From Hyphomicrobiales bacterium (lineage in GTDB: Bacteria; Pseudomonadota; Alphaproteobacteria; Rhizobiales; UBA4765): a stretch of 6,430 nt of DNA. The stretch covers positions 1 through 6,430 of the forward strand of contig JAIYEB010000108.1 of the NCBI GenBank assembly GCA_027487195.1, written 5' to 3'. The translations under genes were made by a program, and so were the position numbers. The number at the start of each line of letters is the position of its first letter. Position 1 is the first letter of the stretch. Under the pieces are notes generated by a model. It did no database searches and was not told where the DNA came from. It worked only from the letters and a program-made list of their open reading frames with translations. Positions 1 to 5,977 of this stretch are shown piece after piece.

Positions 1-716
1 AGGACATAGGCCAATGCTGTTGAGGCAAGGGCAAGCGCAAGGACTGCGGCGATTGCGGGCAGCGTCGGGACAGGAAGCGTCCAGGGCTGATCCATCAGGA
101 GCGAGAGCGGCACCATCATCACGGTCGACGTCATGAGCTGGCCTGAGGCGACGGCGACCGCCGGAACACCTCGAAAGCGTCGAGCGATGAGCAGGGCAAA
201 CGCATATGACACGGTGGCGCCAAGGCAGGCGACTTGCGCCACCACATTGTGAATGACGCCCGAAAGCGCATCAAACCCGACCAGAACAATCACGCCGACG
301 AAGCCAAGCGCAACGCCCGCACTCTTGCGCACCGTCAACCGCTCATCGCTTGTGAGAAAGTGCAGCACCAGGACCGTGAAGATCGGGGTTGTGGCGTTGA
401 GAATTGACGCAAGCCCGGCACTGATCTGTGTCTGGCCATAGAAGATCAACGTAAAGGGAATGACGTTGTTCAAGACCCCCATCGCGAAGAAGGATCCGAC
501 GCTCGCGTAGGTCCAAGGCCAGCCAAGCCCCATGACCCTGAGCAGGATCATCATCGCCGCACCCGCAATGGCGACCCGCAGCGTGACCAATGTCAGGGGC
601 GGGATTTCATTCACAGCCACGGCGACAAACAGGAATGTGCCGCCCCACAGGATGGAAAGGGCTGCGAGCATGGCCCATTCGGGCGCGCCCATGCGTGTCT
701 TTGGCATGCTTGTCAT
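1..716 (-). CDS. DMT superfamily (EamA) transporter, C-terminus cut by window edge
   Basis: The complement is open from an ATG at 716 to the left edge, giving 238 codons with no stop. The protein is a chain of hydrophobic segments. It starts near residue 14 with a segment carrying the LSILWGGTFLFVAVA pattern typical of the first helix of EamA proteins. After a polar break, a second similar repeat begins around residue 155 (QVACLGATVSYAFALLIARR). Family members have about 290-300 residues and ten helices in two EamA repeats, so roughly 50-60 residues are missing. These are inner-membrane exporters or exchangers of small metabolites, often amino acids; the substrate cannot be told from this sequence. 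In-frame ATGs at 707 and 692 and a GTG at 722 are alternative starts, and none has a strong Shine-Dalgarno. The gene is divergent from the Liv operon, so it need not share its function. Confidence 0.88.
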   Translation of the reverse strand, partial: MTSMPKTRMGAPEWAMLAALSILWGGTFLFVAVAVNEIPPLTLVTLRVAIAGAAMMILLRVMGLGWPWTYASVGSFFAMGVLNNVIPFTLIFYGQTQISAGLASILNATTPIFTVLVLHFLTSDERLTVRKSAGVALGFVGVIVLVGFDALSGVIHNVVAQVACLGATVSYAFALLIARRFRGVPAVAVASGQLMTSTVMMVPLSLLMDQPWTLPVPTLPAIAAVLALALASTALAYV

Positions 717-936
717 ACACACTCGTCGCAGCTTGGGTCTTTTCGTGCCACCCGATTCTTGTGTTGTGTTTGATCAGCGAAAGCGATGGGTTGGCGGTGT
801 GCCGTCGCCCGCACCGGGCGTCAGCGTTCCAACCCTTCTCATACCTTCTGTGAGTGTGCCCTGACCCGCTTTGGTCTTGCCATTACGGGGCAGCCGGTTA
901 CGTCTTGTGGATGCCCTGTCCGTTCGTTGGTTGCCG
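717..936. other. Divergent intergenic region without a gene
   Basis: These 220 bases separate the start of the EamA transporter (leftward) from the likely ATG of livG (rightward), so they should hold the promoters of both. I see no sigma70-like pair close enough to consensus to call on either strand. A TTGCCA at 877-882 lies upstream of livG, but no good -10 follows it. The only clear structure is the GC hairpin at 806-820. The livG frame stays open back to 871 through TTG and GTG codons, but those 22 residues have no resemblance to the ABC domain. The short open frames that cross this stretch look like chance. Confidence 0.6.
806..820. repeat. Perfect GC hairpin (6-bp arms, 3-base loop)
   Basis: CGCCCG at 806-811 and CGGGCG at 815-820 are exact reverse complements around the triloop CAC. 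No run of T follows on either strand, so it does not look like an intrinsic terminator. It may be an untranslated-leader hairpin, a small operator, or chance in GC-rich DNA. It lies between two divergent genes, about 90 bases from the EamA transporter start and 116 from the livG start. Confidence 0.35.
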
Positions 937-1704
937 ATGATTGCTGTTGAGAACGTCACACTGCGTTTTGGTGGAGTAACGGCAGTCGATCACTGCTCAC
1001 TCACTGTAGCCACAGGCAAGATCACGGGTCTCATTGGCCCGAACGGCGCCGGCAAGACCAGCCTCTTCAATATTGTTGCCGGCCGATACAAGCCCTCATC
1101 GGGACGCGTTCTGCTCGATGGCGAGGATATCTCCGGATTGCCGCCGCATCGTCGGTTTGAAAAGGGGCTGCTGCGTACCTTCCAGATACCCCAGGAGTTC
1201 TCGCGCCTGACAGTCGCGGAGAACCTCGCCATGGTGCCTGCCGGTCAGACGGGTGAACAGGTCTGGGCGCGCTGGTTTCAATCCGGCCGGGTTGCGGCGG
1301 ACGAAGCGGCCTTGATGGAGCGTGTCACCGAGGTGATGGCGTTCCTGCGCTTGTCGCATGTCGCGGACGAACTGGCGTCAAACCTGTCCGGCGGTCAGAA
1401 GAAGCTGCTCGAACTTGGGCGCACGATGATGGCGCGACCCAAGATCGTGCTGCTCGATGAGATTGGCGCTGGTGTCAACAAATCGCTCCTTGCCGAACTG
1501 GCTGGAGACATCAAACGCCTCAACACCGAGCAGGGCATGACGTTCTTTTTGATCGAGCACGACATGGATTTGATCGCTAGGCTGTGTGACCACGTCATCG
1601 TCATGGCCGAAGGGCGCGTTCTGACGCAGGGCACAGCCGCCGAGGTCAAGCAGGATCAGCGGGTGCTCGATGCCTATCTTGGTGGCGGGCGGGTCAGCGC
1701 ATGA
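937..1704 (+). CDS. livG: Branched-chain amino acid ABC transporter ATP-binding protein LivG
   Basis: One of the two cytoplasmic ATPases that power a HAAT-family importer. From the ATG at 937 the protein has 255 residues, the usual LivG length, and opens directly on the first ABC strand (MIAVENVTLRFGG). Visible motifs are Walker A GPNGAGKT (34-41), a Q-loop glutamine around 83 in RTFQIPQEF, the signature LSGGQ (150-154), Walker B KIVLLDE (169-175) and the H-loop histidine 208 in IEHDMD. All residues needed for ATP hydrolysis are therefore present. The D-loop reads IGAGVN where the classic LivG has PxAGLN, and the signature is followed by KKLLELGR; both suggest a divergent LivG subgroup. No clear Shine-Dalgarno precedes 937. 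The frame is open upstream to 871, with GTG 907 and TTG 931 as alternatives, so the start is the least certain part. The stop overlaps the next start by four bases (ATGA). Confidence 0.93.
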   Translation: MIAVENVTLRFGGVTAVDHCSLTVATGKITGLIGPNGAGKTSLFNIVAGRYKPSSGRVLLDGEDISGLPPHRRFEKGLLRTFQIPQEFSRLTVAENLAMVPAGQTGEQVWARWFQSGRVAADEAALMERVTEVMAFLRLSHVADELASNLSGGQKKLLELGRTMMARPKIVLLDEIGAGVNKSLLAELAGDIKRLNTEQGMTFFLIEHDMDLIARLCDHVIVMAEGRVLTQGTAAEVKQDQRVLDAYLGGGRVSA

Positions 1705-2408
1705 GCTTGCTCCTTGAAGCGCGCGAACTTGTCGGCGGCTATGGCGGCACTGACATTCTCAACGGCGTCAGCCTCAGCCTGTCGCGCGAGGAAATCGTCG
1801 TTATCGTTGGGCCGAACGGCGCGGGCAAATCCACGGCCATGAAGGCGCTTTTCGGCCTCGTGACAGTGCGGTCCGGCACGGTCTGGCTCGATGGTCTCGA
1901 TGTCACCAATGCCGCGCCGGAAACGCTGGTGAAGCGCGGCATGGCGTATGTGCCGCAGGAGGCCAATGTCTTCACCACCATGACGGTCGAGGAGAACCTC
2001 GACATGGGCGCCTACACGCGCAGGAGCGGGATCCAGGCTGCGAAAGACCGCGTCTACACCTTGCTGCCGGCGTTGAAGGCCAAGCGCCGCCAGCCCGCCG
2101 GTGAACTCTCGGGTGGTCAGCGACAGATGGTGGCGATCGGCCGCGCGCTGATGGTCGATCCAAAACTCTTGATGCTCGACGAGCCGTCTGCAGGGCTTTC
2201 GCCAAAAGTGCTTGATGAAATTCTCGATGCCATCCTTGCCATCAACCGGTCAGGCGTTGGCGTCTTGATGGTGGAGCAGAACGCCAAGGCCGCCCTGTCC
2301 ATGGCGCATCGCGGATACGTCTTGCAGGGCGGAAAGAACCGCTTTGAGGGACCTGGGCCTGCGCTTCTCGCCAATCGCGAGATTGCCGAACTGTTTCTCG
2401 GAGGCTGA
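1701..2408 (+). CDS. livF: Branched-chain amino acid ABC transporter ATP-binding protein LivF
   Basis: The second ATPase of the importer, paired with LivG at the cytoplasmic face of the LivH/LivM channel. Its 235 residues match the usual LivF size. Motifs: Walker A GPNGAGKST (37-45), Q-loop glutamine 86 in YVPQEANVF, signature LSGGQ (136-140) with the QRQMVAIGRALM continuation, Walker B KLLMLDE (155-161) and D-loop PSAGLSP. Where most ABC ATPases have the switch histidine, this one has VEQN with glutamine 193. That glutamine is the family norm for LivF and separates it from LivG, so it is not a defect. The ATG overlaps the livG stop as ATGA, which points to translational coupling. Only a weak purine stretch (GGCGGGCGGG) lies upstream. 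The C-terminal end (EIAELFLGG) is typical of complete family members. Confidence 0.95.
   Translation: MSLLLEARELVGGYGGTDILNGVSLSLSREEIVVIVGPNGAGKSTAMKALFGLVTVRSGTVWLDGLDVTNAAPETLVKRGMAYVPQEANVFTTMTVEENLDMGAYTRRSGIQAAKDRVYTLLPALKAKRRQPAGELSGGQRQMVAIGRALMVDPKLLMLDEPSAGLSPKVLDEILDAILAINRSGVGVLMVEQNAKAALSMAHRGYVLQGGKNRFEGPGPALLANREIAELFLGG
2400..2404 (+). promoter_or_regulatory. Ribosome binding site for livH
   Basis: GGAGG lies inside the last codons of livF, seven bases before the GTG at 2412. It supports the GTG as the true livH start instead of a downstream ATG such as the one at 2442. Confidence 0.7.
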
Positions 2409-2411
2409 CCG

Positions 2412-3305
2412 GTGCTGATTGATTTCATCAACAATTACCTGATGAACGGCATTGTTCTCGGATGCATCTATGCGCTTGGCGCAATCGGCATCACACTCCT
2501 GTTCGGAATCCTGCGCTTCTCGCATTTCGCTCATGGCGACATGATGACACTTGGCGCCTATCTCGGGCTTGCGGGCGTCTGGATCACCGGCCAGCCCGTG
2601 TGGATCGTCTTGCCCATTGCGATGGCGGCAACCGCGGGCGTTGCGGTTGGTATCGACCGAGCCTTCTATCACCCCTTGCGCAACGCGCCGACGATTGTGG
2701 CCGTGATCGCCTCGTTTGGCGTTGCGCTGATGATACGCTCGGCAATTCAGGTGATCTTTGGCGTTGAGATCCGCTCATATGCGCGGGGGTTTGAACGCCC
2801 CATCCTGCTGTTTGATGCGGTGCGCATCCTGCCACGCCATGTCTGGATCATCGGGCTGACGGTTGTTCTTGTTGTTGGCCTTCAGCTGTTCTTGAAAATG
2901 ACCCGGCTTGGAAAGGCCATGCGCGCGGTCTCTGACAATCCATCGCTCGCGCGCGTCACCGGCATCAACACACGCGCTGTCGTGATCGCGACCTGGCTGA
3001 TCGGCGGCGCACTTGCGGCTGCAGGGGGCGTGTTCCTCGGCCTTGATACGCAGCTCGACACCAACCTTGGATGGAACCTGGTTCTGCCAATGTTTGCCGC
3101 AGCCGTCCTTGGTGGCATCGGGCAGCCGGTTGGCGCCGTGTTGGGTGGGTTGGTGGTCGGCATTGCCGAAGAGCTTGCGACCTACCCGTTCTTCGGTGGC
3201 CAGGCGCTTCTTTCGCCTGCCTACAAGAGCGCTGTCGCGTTTGCGATTCTGATCCTCATGCTCATCATCAGGCCGACGGGCATCTTGAAGGGGAGGGTGT
3301 TCTAG
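2412..3305 (+). CDS. livH: Branched-chain amino acid ABC transporter permease LivH
   Basis: One of the two inner-membrane permeases that form the substrate channel. The 297 residues match the family. Hydrophobic segments are visible at about 12-34, 44-58, 62-82, 92-112, 143-161, 188-210, 223-258 (probably two) and 272-288. The opening stretch, NGIVLGCIYALGAIGITLLFG, followed by the RFSHFAHGDMMTLGAY pattern (35-50), is characteristic of LivH. A cytoplasmic EAA-like loop at about 163-186 (RLGKAMRAVSDNPSLARVTGI) is where an ATPase docks. The late glycine-rich AAAVLGGIGQPVGAVLGG stretch (229-246) is also a family hallmark. The start is GTG, three bases after the livF stop and with a good Shine-Dalgarno. 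The ending RPTGILKGRVF is typical of intact family members. Confidence 0.94.
   Translation: MLIDFINNYLMNGIVLGCIYALGAIGITLLFGILRFSHFAHGDMMTLGAYLGLAGVWITGQPVWIVLPIAMAATAGVAVGIDRAFYHPLRNAPTIVAVIASFGVALMIRSAIQVIFGVEIRSYARGFERPILLFDAVRILPRHVWIIGLTVVLVVGLQLFLKMTRLGKAMRAVSDNPSLARVTGINTRAVVIATWLIGGALAAAGGVFLGLDTQLDTNLGWNLVLPMFAAAVLGGIGQPVGAVLGGLVVGIAEELATYPFFGGQALLSPAYKSAVAFAILILMLIIRPTGILKGRVF
3291..3296 (+). promoter_or_regulatory. Ribosome binding site for livM
   Basis: GGGAGG sits within the final codons of livH, nine bases before the ATG at 3306. This ATG directly follows the livH stop codon. Confidence 0.65.
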
Positions 3306-4256
3306 ATGATCTCTGACGCCAATCTCGGTCTCATCATGTATGCCATCGCGCTGATGAACATCGGCGCAATCTACGCCATTCTAAGCCTCGGTCTGAACCT
3401 GCAATGGGGTGTGGCGGGTCTCTTCAACGCCGGTATCGCAGGCTTTTTCGCCGTCGGCGCCTACACATCAGCGATCCTGACGGCGCCCGACAGTCCTGAT
3501 TTCCTGGGCGGGTTCGAACTGCCGATCCCGCTTGGATGGGTTGGCGCCATGATTGTGTCCGGCGCGCTTGCGCTCGTGATCGGTGCGGCAACCATTCGGC
3601 TTCGCTCGGACTATCTGGCGATTGGCACGATCGGCATCGCCGAGATCCTGCGGCTGTTTTTGAAGAACGAGGAGTGGCTCACCAATGGCGTGCGCGGGAT
3701 CACGACCGTGCCGCGTCCATTCCAGTTCGACCAGCCGCTCCTCTCGGAGCTGTCATTCCTTGGCATGACCCTGACTTTGCTCCTGATTGCCTATGTTGCG
3801 ATCGAGCGATCCGTGAATTCGCCCTGGGGTCGGATGATGCGTGCCATCCGCGACAACGAGGTTGCCGCAGCCGCCATGGGCAAGCATGTCGAGCGGCGCA
3901 GACTGGAGGCTTTCGTCCTCGGGTCCATGCTTATGGGGCTCGGCGGTGCGCTGATGTCCCAGTATTTCCGCTTCATCGGGCCGGAGGCAACCGAGCCCTT
4001 CCAGATTACATTTCTTGTCTGGGTCATGCTCATTGCGGGCGGCGCGGGCAATAATCGCGGTGCCATTCTCGGCGCATTCCTGATCTGGGCGATCTGGTCC
4101 ATGACCGAGCTCGTCACCCGGCAACTGCCGCCGGACTGGGCCGTTCGTGCCGGCTATCTCAGGATTTTCCTGGTGGGGCTGCTGCTGCAGGTGGTGCTGC
4201 AACGCTTTGCGCGCGGTCTTTTGCCTGAACGGATACGACAACGCATCCGCCCCTAG
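3306..4256 (+). CDS. livM: Branched-chain amino acid ABC transporter permease LivM
   Basis: The second inner-membrane permease, partner of LivH. It has 316 residues, at the shorter end of the LivM range. The hallmark segment NLQWGVAGLFNAGIAGFFAVGAY is at 31-53, followed by LRSDYLAIGTIGIAEILRL (99-117). The EAA-like ATPase-docking loop is at about 174-198 (PWGRMMRAIRDNEVAAAAMGKH). The conserved late stretch LIAGGAGNNRGAILGAFLIW is at 242-261. About eight hydrophobic segments are visible, and the C-terminus is a short arginine-rich tail. The ATG follows the livH stop with no spacing. It is the last gene of the block, and no binding-protein gene follows it. No clear intrinsic terminator follows, so some transcription may run into the DUF805 gene. 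Confidence 0.94.
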   Translation: MISDANLGLIMYAIALMNIGAIYAILSLGLNLQWGVAGLFNAGIAGFFAVGAYTSAILTAPDSPDFLGGFELPIPLGWVGAMIVSGALALVIGAATIRLRSDYLAIGTIGIAEILRLFLKNEEWLTNGVRGITTVPRPFQFDQPLLSELSFLGMTLTLLLIAYVAIERSVNSPWGRMMRAIRDNEVAAAAMGKHVERRRLEAFVLGSMLMGLGGALMSQYFRFIGPEATEPFQITFLVWVMLIAGGAGNNRGAILGAFLIWAIWSMTELVTRQLPPDWAVRAGYLRIFLVGLLLQVVLQRFARGLLPERIRQRIRP

Positions 4257-4271
4257 GTTCAAGCTGTTTGC

Positions 4272-4311
4272 GGGGTAGCGCCTCTGTCTTTCGTGACACT
4301 TATGCTACCCT
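4272..4311 (+). repeat. Inverted repeat between livM and the DUF805 gene
   Basis: GGGTAGC at 4273-4279 is matched exactly by GCTACCC at 4304-4310. G-U pairs at each end could stretch the RNA stem to nine pairs around a 22-base loop. No T run follows, so it is not a standard terminator. The right arm overlaps TATGCT (4301-4306), a weak -10 candidate. It could therefore be an operator or a leader structure for the downstream gene, or chance. Confidence 0.35.
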
Positions 4312-4318
4312 GATCATT

Positions 4319-4324
4319 AGAGGG
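4319..4324 (+). promoter_or_regulatory. Ribosome binding site for the DUF805 gene
   Basis: AGAGGG lies six bases before the ATG at 4331. It decides for this start over the in-frame TTG at 4268, which would add 21 residues unlike the family. Confidence 0.65.
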
Positions 4325-4330
4325 CCTCCC

Positions 4331-4690
4331 ATGACATTCAGCCAGTCCATTGCAACGTGCCTGATCAACTATGCAGATTTCAACGGTCGGGCCACGCGGT
4401 CGGAGTACTGGTGGTTTTTCCTTTTCAGCATTCTGGTCAGCCTTGCACTCGGCGTGATTGACCTGCTCGTTTTCCCTGCTGTGACATGGGGGCCGATCGG
4501 CACTCTGGGCTCGCTTGCGCTCTTGATCCCATCATTGGCTGTGGGTGCGCGCCGGCTTCATGACATCAACCGGACGGGCTGGTGGCAGTTGCTCATCTTG
4601 ACGGGTCTAGGTGTCATTTTGCTGATCTACTGGTTTGTGTGCCGCGGGACCGCGGGATCGAACCGCTTTGGCGAAGAACGCGCCTGGTAG
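4331..4690 (+). CDS. DUF805 family small membrane protein
   Basis: A 119-residue inner-membrane protein of the DUF805 family (the YhaH/YhaI type), whose biochemical role is not established. Three family signatures are in order: FNGRATRSEYWWF (17-29), GARRLHDINRTGWW (72-85) and GSNRFGEE (109-116). Hydrophobic segments fall at about 27-49, 55-72 and 86-103, so the conserved polar motifs sit at the membrane borders. Length and motif set show it to be complete. It lies 74 bases after livM in the same direction, with its own Shine-Dalgarno and possibly its own promoter. Nothing in the protein links it to transport by the Liv system. Its stop is one base away from the stop of the convergent glycosyltransferase gene. 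Confidence 0.92.
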   Translation: MTFSQSIATCLINYADFNGRATRSEYWWFFLFSILVSLALGVIDLLVFPAVTWGPIGTLGSLALLIPSLAVGARRLHDINRTGWWQLLILTGLGVILLIYWFVCRGTAGSNRFGEERAW

Positions 4691-4691
4691 C

Positions 4692-5672
4692 TCAGCGTCT
4701 TCGAAACATCCGCTTCAGCGCTTCCATGGGGTGAAGCAAGACGTAGCTTCGCAGATCGTCCCGCAGAGCGGCGACCTGGCCGGCAAGATCTTCTACTTGC
4801 GCGGATAGTCCTACAAGCGCGGATCCTGCGAACGGCGTCTCGGCAAGGCGCTTGTAGTAGAGCTTCGCGAAAGGTGCGCCCGCCATCGCCCAGGGATGCG
4901 CGCCTGCGAAATGGATGATCCAGGGTGCGTCAGCAACGATGAAGCGCCCGTTTTGATCAGTGATTGAGATGCCGTTCCAGCGTGCGTCAAGCGGCAGGCG
5001 TTCGGCTGAGAGCACGATGTTCAAAAGATCCTGATCGGGAAATGCGAGCCCATTCGAAAAGCGCGCAGCGGCTTCATTGAGCCGCTGATCGACACGATTT
5101 CGGCGCCACGCCTTAAGGTCGATGAGCATAACGCCGGAGTTGAAATACGCGTGCGCTGCGCTCTCGCTGAGGCCGAGATAGCGCGTGTAATAGTCTTGCC
5201 AGGTTGAAACGCCAAAATGACTGACGTCACCTTTCGCCCGACGCGCGGCGTCATCGGAGCGTCGCTGCATGGCGCCTGCATCATCAGCGGCCGCGAGTGT
5301 TTTTCCCTCAAGATCGATGTCGAACAGGTCACCGATATCGCGACAGGCGATGGTGTCATTGTCGAGGTATACGAGCTTGTCGACGTCCTGCAGCAGCGCT
5401 CCGGCGGCAAATCGCAGCATGACGACGGGTGGATAGAAAGGCGATCCGACCAGTGCCGGAGGCTCGCCAATATAGGCCTCGAGGGTGAAACGTCCTGTGG
5501 CTGGCAGCATGCCTTCCAGCTGCAAGCGCGTTGCTTCGCTCAAATCGGGCGAGAGGAGCATAATCCTGTAGGAGCGCCGTGGCCGGGCATGCTCGATCAT
5601 GGAATGGATCAGGACTGCCGCATGCGCAGCGTGGCTTTCCGTCAGTGTCAAAAGCACGACCACGGGCGCCAT
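4692..5672 (-). CDS. Glycosyltransferase family 8 (GT8) protein
   Basis: A 326-residue GT-A fold glycosyltransferase of the GT8 type, related to the lipopolysaccharide glucosyl/galactosyltransferases, which use UDP-sugars with a divalent metal. Motifs: an N-terminal nucleotide-binding strand (VVVLLTLTESHAAHAAVLIHS, first 24 residues), the DxD-type metal site DND (104-106) in DKLVYLDNDTIA, FNSGVMLIDLKAWR (177-190), FPDQDLLNIVL (211-221) and IIHFAGAHPWA (252-262). The last motif carries the late family histidine. All expected catalytic elements are present. After about residue 288 comes a helical stretch with a heptad-like pattern (AQVEDLAGQVAALRDDLRSYV), then a basic end (KRMFRRR), possibly for pairing or membrane contact. 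Acceptor and sugar cannot be told. The ATG lies two bases after the stop of the upstream 100-residue gene, with a strong Shine-Dalgarno. Confidence 0.9.
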   Translation of the reverse strand: MAPVVVLLTLTESHAAHAAVLIHSMIEHARPRRSYRIMLLSPDLSEATRLQLEGMLPATGRFTLEAYIGEPPALVGSPFYPPVVMLRFAAGALLQDVDKLVYLDNDTIACRDIGDLFDIDLEGKTLAAADDAGAMQRRSDDAARRAKGDVSHFGVSTWQDYYTRYLGLSESAAHAYFNSGVMLIDLKAWRRNRVDQRLNEAAARFSNGLAFPDQDLLNIVLSAERLPLDARWNGISITDQNGRFIVADAPWIIHFAGAHPWAMAGAPFAKLYYKRLAETPFAGSALVGLSAQVEDLAGQVAALRDDLRSYVLLHPMEALKRMFRRR

Positions 5673-5674
5673 GA

Positions 5675-5977
5675 TCAGACCTCCAGCGCGAGAACGATGC
5701 TCGACAGAGACTTTCCGTGCGGGTCATAGCAAAGTGAGCGCGAAACCCCGCCACCCAGCGCCTGTTCCATCACAAAGATCAATGTGGCATGCCCGGGTAT
5801 CTCGTGTCGCGTTATGGGGCCATGCGCAATACCGTCATAGGCAACGCGCATCCGCTCCACGGTCAGGCTTTCTGCCAGCGGCAAATAGCTCGCCTTGTCG
5901 AAACATGTGACGGCAATTGACGAGGTATCACCCTTGTCGCCGGCCCTCGCAAACGCAATGTCTCCCACCCGCTTCAT
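5675..5977 (-). CDS. AtuA-associated ferredoxin-fold-like small protein
   Basis: A 100-residue soluble protein that resembles the AtuA-like ferredoxin-fold domain found next to, or fused with, AtuA/DUF1446 proteins. The hallmark RAGDKGDTSSIAVTCFD is at 11-27. A middle pattern, LTVERMRVAYDGIAHGPITRHEIPG, is at about 38-62. The end reads ALGGGVSRSLCYDPHGKSLSSIVL (73-96). The name refers to the fold: there is no iron-sulfur cysteine cluster here, only cysteines 25 and 83. The molecular role is unknown; a subunit of the AtuA protein is the natural guess. The ATG overlaps the stop of the atuA gene as ATGA, with a weak upstream GAGATGG, and the GT8 gene follows two bases after its stop. Confidence 0.85.
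   Translation of the reverse strand: MKRVGDIAFARAGDKGDTSSIAVTCFDKASYLPLAESLTVERMRVAYDGIAHGPITRHEIPGHATLIFVMEQALGGGVSRSLCYDPHGKSLSSIVLALEV
5679..5684 (-). promoter_or_regulatory. Ribosome binding site for the GT8 gene
   Basis: On the minus strand GGAGGT lies six bases before the ATG at 5672, inside the last codons of the upstream AtuA-associated gene. It fixes the start and supports co-translation of the two genes. Confidence 0.75.

Noticed and set aside
532..864. Two overlapping plus-strand open frames (532-864 and 590-853)
   Set aside because: They run mostly antisense to the well-supported EamA transporter and show no recognisable domain, and no ribosome binding site supports them.
871..936. 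N-terminal extension of LivG from TTG 871
   Set aside because: The extra 22 residues have no hydrophobic, signal or ABC-domain character. LivG proteins normally begin right at the first ABC strand, as the ATG at 937 does.
2277..2281. Missing H-loop histidine in LivF (glutamine 193) as a possible inactivating change
   Set aside because: VEQN is the normal sequence in LivF-type ATPases, so it is a family feature.
3753..4262. Long minus-strand open frame of 169 codons opposite livM
   Set aside because: It mirrors the codon pattern of livM, is rich in residues typical of antisense GC-rich frames, and has no family resemblance.
4684..4750. TGGTAGCTCAG at 4685-4695 followed by TTCGAAAC, resembling the D-arm and T-loop of a tRNA
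   Set aside because: The two pieces are only about ten bases apart. There is no acceptor stem, anticodon arm or proper D-loop continuation, and the stretch is fully explained by the ends of two convergent genes.
5217..5729. Plus-strand open frame of 170 codons opposite the GT8 gene
   Set aside because: The GT8 protein on the other strand has all family motifs; this frame has none and is a chance product of GC-rich codon use.
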